A DNA stretch of 64,000 bases from the NCBI GenBank assembly GCA_036674765.1, contig JARVKI010000109.1, forward strand, positions 1-64,000. Direction: 5' to 3'. This document shows, one piece after another, positions 11,251-21,852 of this stretch (position 1 is its first letter; every line of letters starts with the position of its first letter). Made by a program: the position numbers and the translations under genes. Origin of the DNA: Seiridium cupressi. Its lineage: Eukaryota > Ascomycota > Sordariomycetes > Amphisphaeriales > Sporocadaceae. Under the pieces are notes generated by a model. The model was not told the DNA's origin, ran no database searches, and saw only the letters and a list, made by a program, of their open reading frames with translations.

Positions 11251-12648
11251 ATGGCAGACGTCGACCCGGCTGCTCGATATATTCCCCTCGAGGGCCTTTC
11301 ACTGGCGATAGTAGTGGTCTCGTTGGTTTGCATCATCTTTTCTGTCACCGCTGTAGGAATACGTATATACGCACGTGTGTTGGACGGGCTGTTCGGATTC
11401 GACGATGCCTTGGTTATGGCTGGAACGGTAAGACCACCCACTGCGCTGAGATACTCGTCTCCTAGGCCACTTCTTACTTCGGATTGCTGGATCTAACTTA
11501 AAGCCAATAGCTCACGTACATGGCAGACGTTGGCCTGGCCGTTTACAGTGCCCACATCGGTGTCGGCAGTGTGAATGCGAAACATAATGCATGGATGAGC
11601 ATGGAGGCGCCGAAGATGTTCATGGTTTGGATCCTGGTGTACGTGGTCAGTCTGGCGACAATCAAGTCCTCGATCTGCGTTACTCTCCTGCGCATTGGAA
11701 ACGCCAAAACCTCGATGCGTATCGCCATCTGGGTCCTCCTTGCCATCACCTGGGCCAGCTTTACCGTGACGTTCGTGGGCGTGCTTTTGTTCTGCCGGCC
11801 GATCGCAGCCAACTGGGACACGAGCCTTCTAATGTCGGGCGAGGGATCGTGCGCAGCCATGGAGGTGATGATTGCTCTCAGCCACACTGCCACGGCCAGC
11901 TCTATCATCACGGATATGGGTTGTGTCGTGCTTCCGGGCATGATGCTGTGGGGCATCCAGATGAAGAGCAAGGCAAAACTGGGTGTTTTCGCGCTCTTGA
12001 GCTTTGCAAGTCTGGCTAGTATCATGACGATCTGCCGGGCGCCGTACATCAATCACTACAACGCCCCGCTGGATAACTTGATGTGTAAGTGGCCAGCGAG
12101 ATATTTTCTTTCTTCCGTCTCTTCTATCCTGCAGACGGAGCCGGGTTTCTCAGTCTCGCTGACCCGAAACATCGTCGACTGACCTTTAACCTCGTATAGT
12201 CTGGGTCGGCCACATTGTCCTATTCTCCAACATCGAGACAGCGATCGGTTGCGTCGCAACATCGATCCCCACAATTCGCCTATTCGTTGTTCGCAACAAG
12301 ACACCAAACCCCTCGGGCGCCAACACGCCAACGCCCCTCAACGGCTCCAAGTCCCTGGTCACGTTCGGCAGCATACCCATCGGCAACAATAACAACAATA
12401 ACAGGGAAACCAGGGCCAAGTCGCGCAACATGTTTCGCAACCCGACTGATACGGGGCTCACCTTCACCACCGTGCACGCCAAGGGGGATTGGGAGAGGCT
12501 GCAGGATGGCGACAGCGACAAGGGGAACCTGCTGGAGGAGGACGTCGGTCCGAAGAAGGGCATCAGGGCTGACTACACGTACTCGGTCGAGCTCAGCCAG
12601 AGCCCTAAGCACCAGGATCGGTCTTTCTACGATGATCGGAAGCCATAA
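11251..12648 (+). CDS. Fungal rhodopsin/PTH11-like 7TM protein (first copy)
   Basis: Three exons (11251-11427, 11511-12084, 12200-12648) give 399 residues. Introns of 83 and 115 bp keep phase, and the joins restore family sequence, notably FWVGHIVLFSNIETAIGC after intron 2. Seven hydrophobic segments occupy about residues 18-300, followed by a long cytosolic tail with an Asn run and many Ser/Thr/Arg residues. The pattern (GIRIYARV...FGFDDALV, LRIGNAK, CRPIAANWD, IETAIGC.A.S.PT.R) is that of the fungal 'rhodopsin domain' integral membrane family, which includes PTH11-type receptors but often lacks the CFEM domain, as here. A sensory role at the plasma membrane is plausible but unproven. A related gene lies at 21853. 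Confidence 0.85.
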
Positions 12649-13377
12649 AGTCATTCGAGAACATTTGATTTGTGCACAGCGTTCGGAGTTTACATTAAAG
12701 CAAGCGATACGTCATGTTTGACTTGTTCTCAAAGATAGCCTTGGGTGTCAGGCTAAGAGCCAATGGGCCCCGGGAGACTCCTCAGGTACACCATTTCTAG
12801 CAGCAGGCATAAGAGACGACGCCATTCCAAGGTTTAGCTCGTACTTCTGCTCTAACAAATTGCTACATCACATGTTGTCAGTCTCGGCGTGTTCTTCCGA
12901 ATGAGTTACGCACAGTTCGGGTCGCGACTTACGCTAGACACATTGACCGATTGCACTGTGGGCAACCAGAAACTAGGCGGCGGTCTTTTGTATCAAAGAT
13001 AATTAACCTCTTGAATGGAGATACACTCTTCGGCACGTTGCGGAAATAACCTTCGAGGTCGTCCCAACTTCTGTCACTAGAGCTTCTGTATGGATTACGC
13101 TGTCAAACCCGAAGTAATTCCCCTGGATGCAGTAAATGGGTATGAAACGGCATACAGTCACAGACAGGCCACGAAAAGGCTTGTTGGGGGCTGTGTTTCT
13201 TGGCACACGGTTGTCACATTCAAAACCGTTAGTTCTAATTCCTACGTCCCGGTCTCCCGGAGGAACAGTAAATCAGTCCGAACTATGTATATTCTTTTCG
13301 GGTATCATGATCGCCTTTCTGCTAAATAATACAGTCAAAGTGGGACCCTGGTTCTCACCACTTGGCTTATATCTGGC
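12649..13377. other. Intergenic, convergent 3' flanks
   Basis: Lies between the 3' ends of the 7TM gene and the regulator gene. If the regulator was once full length, its missing C-terminal part should lie here on the minus strand, but I cannot read any family-like sequence in it. Confidence 0.55.
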
Positions 13378-14803
13378 TCATCCCATTGCGTCGAAGGAAT
13401 TCCATGTAGTATTGTGTGTGGTCAATTGCTCTGCTCTCTTCAAACATGCAAGTTCGCCGCTGCCGAGCGACTCTGCGGCGCCAAAGAGCCTGAGCCTCTT
13501 TATCATATCCGACGCTTCTGTTTTGTATTTGTCTCCTAGGCCAGGCTTCCCGCAACACCCAAATGATGAGAACAGGAGAACTAGGGCGCTGACGTTTGTC
13601 AATGAATCCGGAAACATCATTTCAGAGTGCCAGAGCTTCTCAGCCGCGTCTCGAAATTCGTAACTCCTCACGGCGGCACTCGGGTCCTTGAAGGTATACC
13701 CATGCTGGACGGGTCAACGCCGGGCAAGAGGATGAAGAGCTAGAAGTCACTCACAGATGCGAAAGATAGCAGAGAGCTGACCAAGAATGGAGAGCAAAAC
13801 TCAATTCTATGACCCACTAGATCCCCAAGAAATGATTGAGCATCAAAGAGACCCAAGACTTGGTGTTCTATATCAAGGTAGTGGGAGATTGCGCCTGCGG
13901 CGAAACGGTTCGTAACTGGCACATCAGTCCAAAAAGATATATCCAAAGCTTCTAACCGGGGGTCGAAATATTGTGCTGCTAATTGTGGGTTATAGGGAGA
14001 GAAACCTTGCGTGGTCGAGGGAAACGTCATGGATGCTGTCGCTTGGACACTCGATGGCTGGTAACTCCGACCCAAACCAAAGCTCGAATTGGACATGATA
14101 TTCGTAGCCCCCTCATCCAATGAGGGCTCTGTCCAATAATCTTCATCGCCTTCGTGACTAGCTGTTTGCGTCCCATTCAACCACAAGGCATCGCTGTCTG
14201 CTCGGGGGCCATATTTCGGAATGTCCAGCCTTGAGAACGCTGCAGGGTATTGTAGCGTTGGTTGTGGCTCCTGCTTGTTTTGCGCCGGTGTTAGTGCGCC
14301 GGAGATCGTGTCCGCCTTCGATGGTGGATCATATTGAACTTGGGCTGCGTCCATGCCCTGGGCCACGGGGGCATGGTCTGCGAAGTCTGGATGACGGAGG
14401 TTCCGTAGCATTGCCAAAGCGGTCTTGTCCGGGGCGTGTTTCAAGGTGTCGACCAGATATTCCAACTCGGCCACCCTCGCAGTCATGGCATGATTCTCCT
14501 GCTTGATGGATTCTGTCGTAGTGATGTAAACGCACTGGACTTGACGTCTTCGGCATGGTTGGCAGACGGGTCGGCCGCCGTCGCACTGGACGTATGCGGG
14601 CCTAAATTAATGCTTACACATCAGCCAGTCTTAGAGGGTCCTGGCCTTACAGCTATTTTTCGCGCACGGCATGACTGACAGGCTTGTTGTACGGCTTTCC
14701 GGGACTTCTGCTTCTGCAAGTCCGGGTCGTGGTCGGGGGTTTCCTTGCTGGTGCCGACCTTTTTAGCGGGGAGTAGGGGTCGATAGTTCCGTTGGCTGGC
14801 CAT
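13378..14803 (-). CDS. Zn2Cys6 transcription factor, apparently short
   Basis: Three exons (14803-14651, 14585-13755, 13704-13378) give 436 residues. The zinc cluster spans the first intron: QACQSCRARKIA joins CDGGRPVCQPCRRRQVQC, giving C-X2-C-X6-C-X6-C-X2-C-X6-C, the Gal4-type DNA-binding binuclear cluster. A leucine-rich dimerisation helix follows (MTARVAELEYLVDTLK). The start of the fungal-specific regulatory domain is recognisable (AAGAISHYLDIEHQVLGLFD, then LLSFAS and YEFRDAAEKLW), but the protein stops about where such domains usually have 200-400 residues still to come. It is divergently arranged with the FAD monooxygenase (about 800 bp between starts), so it is the obvious candidate regulator of that gene. 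Truncation may have removed control functions or made it inactive. Confidence 0.75.
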
Positions 14804-15602
14804 GCCAGCAGTCTGTGCCTGAATCTGACGGCCTTGGCGCCGTGAGGGTGGTAGCCAATGCGATGATCGCTCGGTTCAGTTGTTGCGTACAATGTATGGT
14901 AGGATCGCGGTTCAACCCGAAATATCACTTGGGGAAGCGGTCCGAAGGGGCAGAACTTTCGGAGCTGGGTCCGGGATCATTTCATTCGTCAGATCTCACG
15001 ATCCGCCACATAGGGCCCAATGACAGTGCGTATACGTCATCGGCGAGTTTTTTCTTTACTATGCAGGCTATCGCCTCCCGTATCATATACACCAGCCGCC
15101 TACATCGGCCGATAGGTAGCTTTCTAGCAGGGTTACACACATCCCATGGTAGCAGCCCTTTCCGGTGAATTCACAAAACCATAAACAACATGCTTGCGGA
15201 GCGAATGCGGGAGGACAGCGGTACCGGTCGTCGTAAAGCCCAGCAAACTACAAAATCGTCGACGGGCGCCAAAATAATCAGTTACCATCGCATTTCGAAA
15301 AGCATAGTTGGATATGGCTACTTTGAAAACCTTCAACCGTCGCGATTTGGCGTTCCATCCAGCTTCAAGATGTCATGAGGCGAAGACCCGCATGTAATAT
15401 AGTATTGTAAATCCTCGTGACAAATGGCAGGGCTGAAATGCCAAGACGTAGCCTCCTTGGGCCTGACGGACTTCCGTAGGTGCTCAACAAATATCGGCGC
15501 CACGACGAGATGCAACCGTTTCAAAAGCCTTGTCGCTGATATCTGATCAACGCGACAAAACGCTACCTTCTATTAAGCTACCCCGGATTTGTTACTGCCG
15601 CG
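14804..15602. promoter_or_regulatory. Shared divergent promoter region
   Basis: About 800 bp between the start codons of the Zn2Cys6 regulator (minus) and the FAD monooxygenase (plus). No open frame in it looks like a protein. It should hold both promoters. Confidence 0.5.
15219..15226. promoter_or_regulatory. CGGTACCG palindrome, possible zinc-cluster site
   Basis: An inverted CGG...CCG pair with a 2-bp spacer inside the divergent promoter. Gal4-type proteins often bind inverted CGG triplets, but such 8-mers occur by chance and the spacer preference of the neighbouring regulator is unknown. Confidence 0.2.
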
Positions 15603-17277
15603 ATGCAGTGCAAGGTCGTTATAGTTGGAGCTGGAATTGCCGGTCTCTCCGCGGCCATTTCGCTGCGAAAGAGCGGCCACATAGTCGAGATCTACGAGAA
15701 ATCCTCTTTCGGCAACGAAGTAGGAGCTGCCATAACGGTCGCCCCCAACGCTGGCCGGCTGCTGAAAGCGTGGGGAATTGATCCGGTCGCCGCGCGATTC
15801 GTGACATCCGATAGCATTCACTTCCTATCCCACGAGTCGCTCGACGAACTGTCGTCTATTGACCAGACCTATGTCGAGAAACTCTTTGGGGCTCCTTTAT
15901 GGTACGCGCATCGAGTAGACTTGCATGACGCTCTGAAACGCCTCGCCACTGACCAGGGTGGCCCAGGCAAGCCAGTAGTCATCCACCTCGGCCAATCCGT
16001 TGTCGGATATGTGCGTTGAACAGCCGTTTGGTCTGAACTGCCCAGCTGACATTCATCATACATAGAACTGCGACAAGCCCTCTGTAACTCTGAGTAGCGG
16101 AGAGGTCATCTACGGGGATATCGTCGTCGCAGCTGATGGCATTCATTCTATCGCAGTTGAGACTGTAACTGGAAGTGCCAACCCACCTTTGCCGGCTCAC
16201 TCCCTCAATCGCTGCTATCGCTTCTTACTCAAGCGTTCCGATATCGACCCCAAGTCAGAGGCTAGCCTCTTTCTCCGGGATGGCTTTGAGAAGAGTTGCC
16301 GGGTATTCTCAGATCTGTCAAAGCCGCGACGTATGGTGTATTACCCTTGTCGCAAGTGAGAAGTTCCCTATCTCTGATGACCGTCACCGTTCTAACTTAG
16401 TCGACAGTGCGGAAATGCTGAACTTTGGCAACCTGTGCCACGATGAGGACGTTGACCCAAAGTCGAGCAGAGAAGGTAGGTTCACAATTGGCTGATAACG
16501 GTGGTGTGTTCTGGGTACGGATGGTGGACTGATCAGCTTTTGCTGTAGACTGGCACGCTACGGTTGACAAATCTGATCTGATCAAAAGATTTGCTGGCTT
16601 TCACCCTTCACTTCTTGCGGCCATCAAGTAGGCGTCGCTCATCCATCCCCTATACCTATGCTGATACTGATCACAATCTAGCGCGGCAACTGAGGTAAAA
16701 CGATGGCCCCTACTTTACCGTGCTCCAGTCAGCACGTGGCATAAAGGTGGACTGGCACTGATTGGCGATGCGGCTCACCCAATGATGCCATGTAAGCCGG
16801 CTCTGCCCATGTCATTTGTTGTTTGCCATTTAGCAACGCTAATTCTCTTTTCAAAGTGCAAGCTCAAGGTGGATCTCAAAGTATTGAGGACGGCATGGCA
16901 ATTGGGCTTACGTTTCATGGGCTCGAGGACAAGTCGCAGATCCCTAAACGCTTAGCTCTATATGACAAGATTCGGCGGAACCGTGCTTCTTTCATACAAA
17001 TATTGAGCAACAAAGGTGTCGAGGAGGGAATGTCGGAAGAACTAGTACAGTACCTGGAAGGGAGTTCGACACCAAGTAAGTCACTGGCACTCCCCTCTGA
17101 TGGCCATTGCTCTCCACATTCAAACAAGTTGACTCCTCATATTGCTGACATATATCAGAGAATGCAGAAGAGATACTGAAACTCGTCTACGGGCATGACA
17201 TATTCGAACACGCTACTCTGCACATGAAAGAAGTGTACCCTAACTGGAAACTTCCTGAAGGACTGGTTTCAGGATGA
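15603..17277 (+). CDS. FAD-dependent monooxygenase, salicylate hydroxylase-like
   Basis: Seven exons (15603-16010, 16066-16355, 16408-16475, 16549-16627, 16682-16791, 16857-17075, 17159-17277) give 430 residues. Every join keeps phase and restores family sequence. Visible motifs are the FAD-binding [10 protein letters not shown] near residue 8, [21 protein letters not shown], the middle VVAADGIHS (DG motif), and [10 protein letters not shown] (GD motif binding FAD ribityl and phosphate). This is the class A flavoprotein hydroxylase family (UbiH/salicylate 1-monooxygenase type), which hydroxylates aromatic rings using NAD(P)H and O2. A usual GQG after the GD motif reads AQGGSQ here. It sits opposite the Zn2Cys6 regulator and convergent to the SRPBCC/tyrosinase pair. 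The natural substrate is not determined; other members act on secondary metabolites. Confidence 0.88.
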
Positions 17278-17451
17278 TCAGAGTACGAACGGCGAGTCAC
17301 GTCACCAATACTTGATTTTGATCTCACAAATGCACCAGATAACGTGTAAGCCTGAATGTCCAATATGGCGTATATAACCCCACATTATATTAGTACGCTC
17401 AATTGTAGTGATCCATAACAGCACTGCCTGTCGTCTCCTCGCCGATGATTT

Positions 17452-18090
17452 CTACCCTTCAAGATAGGCTATTAAATCCTGCCCTTGTTTATCCCAACCC
17501 GCTTGGAGATTGGCTTTCAGTGAGTAAATGAGAGGTGTCGCGATGCCCTCATAGTACGTCTCATACGACACATATCTCGTCCTGCCCTGGCCCGCATCCG
17601 TCAAGATATTCGGATGTTCCGCCCTGCTAAGTGACCCATTGAAGATCTCATTCGACCTCCATGCATTCAAGAGATAGCCCTTGCTGATATCGTCATCGAG
17701 CACCGTGACAAGCTCATTGCTGGTCGCATTGATGCCGGGGAACAGCCCAGTCGACGTGAAGACCATTTTCAGTCCCACATACACACCTTCCGGCGTCTCA
17801 ATGTCATTCGCGGGCAGCTGGATGTCGACGACGAATGAATTCCAGACGGGATAGTTATTGTAGTCAATGAGGGTGTCATAGACAGTCTGGAGCGGCGCAT
17901 TGATGATTAGCTCCGTGCAGATCATCCAGACGCGTTCCTCCGTCCCATACGTTGGTGTTGGGAGAGTGCTGGTGTCATCGTCCGGACAGTGGAGTGAGGC
18001 CCAATCCACTTCCTCGGTTTCATGCAGTCCGCTGGTTGTTGTTGAAGAAATGCACAGGGCGAGGAAGGTCAAGCACCATTTGAGCAGCAT
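17452..18090 (-). CDS. Secreted SRPBCC/polyketide-cyclase-fold protein
   Basis: Single exon, 212 residues. Residues 1-20 (MLLKWCLTFLALCISSTTTS) form a signal peptide with a cleavage site near 20-22. The rest resembles the SRPBCC (START-like helix-grip) fold: a strand followed by INAPLQTVYDTLIDYNNYPVWNSFV, a hallmark of polyketide cyclase/dehydrase proteins, later YVGLKMVFTSTG, and a long C-terminal helix (LKANLQAGWDKQGQDLIAYL). Such proteins bind hydrophobic ligands; some catalyse cyclisation or dehydration. Secretion is unusual for the fold and matches the secreted tyrosinase next door on the same strand, about 430 bp upstream. A function in handling an extracellular aromatic or lipid ligand is inference. 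Confidence 0.75.
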   Translation of the reverse strand: MLLKWCLTFLALCISSTTTSGLHETEEVDWASLHCPDDDTSTLPTPTYGTEERVWMICTELIINAPLQTVYDTLIDYNNYPVWNSFVVDIQLPANDIETPEGVYVGLKMVFTSTGLFPGINATSNELVTVLDDDISKGYLLNAWRSNEIFNGSLSRAEHPNILTDAGQGRTRYVSYETYYEGIATPLIYSLKANLQAGWDKQGQDLIAYLEG

Positions 18091-18515
18091 TTTGTTAGCA
18101 ATGAGACGAGTAATGAGAATACGCCGAGTCGTCTATCTACTATACTTCGCAATTATATGCTGAAACTCGATATGGCACTGCGTCATAGCTGAGCCGGGCC
18201 CGCCTGGACCGCAAGCGAATGGCACAGGACGACGATCGAATCACTAAATAAACTCGACCGGCAGCTGAATCTACGTGTCAATTGGGAACTTGCTACATGT
18301 ACCCAATTGCGCGTTGTAGCCTGAGAGACAGTGATGAGATTCTGCAGTGCAACCTTTCAGCGGCTCGGACAAGATCAGTGTTCCCACATCACTGGCACGT
18401 TCATAATGTACCCCGCTATAGCTGAACGAGAGCTGAGCCGGCAGGTAAGATCCTGGTTACCGATTAAATCTGAGCATTAACTATTAACAACTAATTCAAT
18501 CGCTTCTCTGACTGG
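18091..18515. other. Intergenic between tyrosinase and SRPBCC genes
   Basis: 3' flank of the tyrosinase and promoter of the SRPBCC gene. No coding sequence seen. Confidence 0.6.
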
Positions 18516-19962
18516 TTAAGCATATATATAGCAGTATTGCCCGCCAACACTGCTCACATGCTGACTGATAGCACTCGCACCCGCATTCACGCCCAGATCG
18601 ATCAAATCATCAATCGTCGCATTATCACTCGGCGGGGTGTTCAGCATGGTCCGCGTGCCACCGATCTGGAAAGCACGCTCAATCGGCTGCTGGTTCTGCC
18701 AGACCCACCACATCCTGTCGATGTTGCCGTGGTGGAGCCAGAAGAGAGGCTCGTTGGGACTGTTATAAACCTGCAATGCCGGGTCAGCAACTACGTATCA
18801 CGTCGACGTCCGAAAAGGGTCCATACATCACCGCTTGGGTCACCCGTGACCGAGAAATGGCCGTACTGGTGCAGGCTATAGTATCCGACGGTATCATTGC
18901 CGGTGTACTGGAGTCGGTCTTGGAAGGCTGCGATGTCTGTCTGCCAGGATGGGTTGCTCAAGAGGTCTACGGTGTGGTCGTCGGTGGCCCACTCGTTCGC
19001 CAGTGGCACGGATATGTCATGCCTGATGCACCGTGGGCCGTAGCTGAGCTCGACACCAGCCTCTACGGTCGGCCAAGTGGGCCCAGTAGCAGAAATATTT
19101 GCCAGTACACCGGCGTACGGCCCGGTCTCGACACATCCACCTAGAAAAGGTCGGTCAGTCTCAGATGGATAGCCGTGTGGAGACATAGGGAGGGAGAATA
19201 GAGGCTTTGCCGGCCCTGACAAGTCCATCACCGTACAGAACCGGATAAAACATACCTCCGACTCCAGGTTCAATTGGTAGCAAGCCACTGGGAAGACCCT
19301 GTGTGGCATTGTGGGCTTCATAGACACCATTACCGCCTTGTGAGTACTCGCTACCGTCAAGGCTGTCAAGGGAGGTCAGCATTGGCGTACGGGATTGATG
19401 GCATGAATCATCCCAAGGGGCATCAGTGGCATAAAGAAGCAGATTGTACTTACTAAGGCGAGTTGATAGGGTCGAGAGCTGACTTTCCCCAATTCCAATA
19501 TGGCAGGTAACCAGTGTAGCCGCATTCATCTCTCAGCGCTTGCTCGAAAGTCCAGGTGAAGTACCTATGCCACGATAAGAATGCGCCGCAAGCATGAATA
19601 CTCCAAGTCTGGTTAATATGCGTGGCCACGAAGTCGTCGTAACGGGACCGTACACCAGGCGCAAGGTCCAATGGCGTGATGGGGTCCTTTGCCATCAGGC
19701 ATTTGACGGCATTGGTGTACTCCAACTTCTCATCGTTCGAGAGTGTCGAGTACTCCCGACGAACGGCGGCTGTCTCGATGGTGCACGTCTGTGACACACC
19801 CTTGGTAGCGAGCTGTGCCGCAAGTGTGCCGTCAGCCACAGATGCGTTGAGATTCGCGAGACTCTGCGCTGCGAGAAGATCCGAGGCGGAAGTCGACGCA
19901 GGGGTATACCCAGAGGCCAAAGGTAACGACACCAGAAATAGGGAGGACAGGGTGGTGCGCAT
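18516..19962 (-). CDS. Secreted tyrosinase (type 3 copper oxidase)
   Basis: Four exons (19962-19454, 19362-19256, 19140-18827, 18770-18516) give 394 residues. The start at MRTTLSSLFLVSLPLASGY gives a clear signal peptide. The CuA side shows HACGAFLSWHRYFTWTFEQA and the downstream GYLPYWNW. The CuB side shows EPLFWLHHGNIDRMWWVWQN and an earlier LHQYGHFS. Tyrosinases oxidise monophenols or catechols to quinones with O2. It lacks the long C-terminal latency domain of mushroom tyrosinases and matches short secreted ascomycete forms. The intron 3 donor (GTATGG) is weak but gives the conserved SGD/VYNSPNEP join. With the SRPBCC gene on the same strand and a hydroxylase nearby, it suggests oxidation of phenolic products outside the cell. 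Confidence 0.9.
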
Positions 19963-21852
19963 GTTGGCAGCGGAATGTCGAGTCTGTGACTTGATGTGAT
20001 GATGGTACTGATGCAGTATCAAATGAGTGACGAAATTGGCAGAGCAGCAAACATACTATATATGATGGAGCTACCCTTGCGTACACGTCAACGTACTAGT
20101 TATGGTCTGATAGGCCTCCCTGACGGTTGGGAATGAGACTCCCCCTGGCAAATAACAATACCATTGGTCACTTGGTCCGTGCCCAAATTAATAGTCATGT
20201 ATTTCACCTGGCAGTGTTATCGAAAACAAACCATTAATTAACAATAGAGGTACACACACTATCAAGAACTACCTGAAGTATGCACATATTATGGAAGGAG
20301 AGAAATTATCTGTTCGCCTAGACTTCCATGTCATACGCCAGAGATGACGAGTGCCAAAACAGGACCCCAAAGTCTAACAGGAATGCTCACAGTGATTCTG
20401 GTGTTCGGCCCGGTCACTCGGAGTACGCGTGGTGCTCGGCGAAGAGGTTGCCGCATATCATGCAAGTCGAGGGGGCCCAGAGGTTTGCTAGATGATGTGA
20501 TCCGATAGCCAATGCAGTGTAACGCTCGACTAGAGTAAACGACCGGGGGTTCAAGAGCCCGGAAACATCCCTATTGCACGATTCATTTCGACAGGGTTTC
20601 ATAGTGGCAGTATTTGTGTGTGTGTGTGTTGTACCCGGGCCGCCCCCTCTGGCGCATCGGCTTGGTCGTTCTTGGGCCATGTTCCGGGCCGATTGAGCCA
20701 TACACAGCGTTACCGACTGGCTGGATCGCTCCATGGGATATCCTAGCCCATATTACTCTGCATGACCGTTTCTCGGTTCAACCCTGGTGCGTGCGTGTTC
20801 TGCATGTTTGCTTTGCATTCTTCCGCGAATGGGTGATGGAATTCGGGTAGTTTCGCCACGCCGCTGGCCGTTGAGGGTGTCCGGCACCACTCCCGACCTT
20901 ATCAAGCTCGACCAGGTGGCCGGCCTTGCAGGTATCCACTCGGAATACTTATGAGCTCGCGTTGCAATGTTCTTTGTTTGTGTGCTCGCGAACAACCTAG
21001 CACCCAAGTTTGCACTACACAACTCCTGCCATCAAACTCGACCAATGTGATGTGTGTGCCAGGTGGATTTGTTTTTCTGTCTGGGGGAAACTTAGGTCAG
21101 AAAGCTCCCTAAGTACTATGGCAATAATGTCGCGCGTACTATAAGAGCGAGAATCTCCCACTATACTCATACCGGGTACACTGCCATACTATATTAGACG
21201 CACAACTTACATAACGTGAGTGGCGATACAGCGTGTCCTGAAGCCTATGTATGCAAGGGGTTAGTTATACCAGGGTTAAACACGAAGCCCCAAAGATCCC
21301 GGACTTCATGAGCACATACTACTAGACTTTACTAGGGTTTGTTTCGTTGCAAGGAGTTTTATTCACAGGTTCCTTGCCATGCGGTCCTTGTAAGCAAACC
21401 ATCAAGCGTTACTGCAACGCTGTGGCGATTAATGTGGCGACCTGACGTACTAGAAGTTTGCTCACGGTGATGGGTTTGTACCTTTTCCAGCTACTTACCA
21501 GCCATTCTTCCCACGGCTCCTAGAATTCGCAGAAGAGGTGAACAGGCCGAGACCTCGTCACATATACACTTACATTCCGCAATCATCAAGACGAGTTCTA
21601 TGCAGCATGAAAAGTACCATTTAAAGACAAACACGGCGGTCGTCCCCATTTTGTATGGAGCAGGGAGCTTCCTCATGCTTTCCCCCGAAGCGAAGCGGGA
21701 AATGCAATCTCATACTTGCGGCATGTTCAAGATCCTGGCCGAACCGTTGCCTCGGTATCGCAGTGAGCTAGATATGAACCTATTCCCCATTTCGGCTCCT
21801 CCTAAGGAACAGTGATTCTACGACATGCACTTTTATTTCTCTGGCACTTCCA
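19963..21852. other. Long intergenic stretch, no gene seen
   Basis: About 1.9 kb between the divergent tyrosinase and second 7TM genes. Only short open frames without family features. It holds both promoters and a GT microsatellite. Confidence 0.6.
20614..20629. repeat. (GT)n microsatellite
   Basis: About eight GT units in a row in otherwise mixed sequence. No function implied. Confidence 0.8.

Noticed and set aside
11520..12182. Starting the first 7TM protein at 11520 as a 220-residue protein
   Set aside because: An upstream exon at 11251-11427 supplies the first transmembrane helix and the conserved FGFDDALV, with an in-phase intron.
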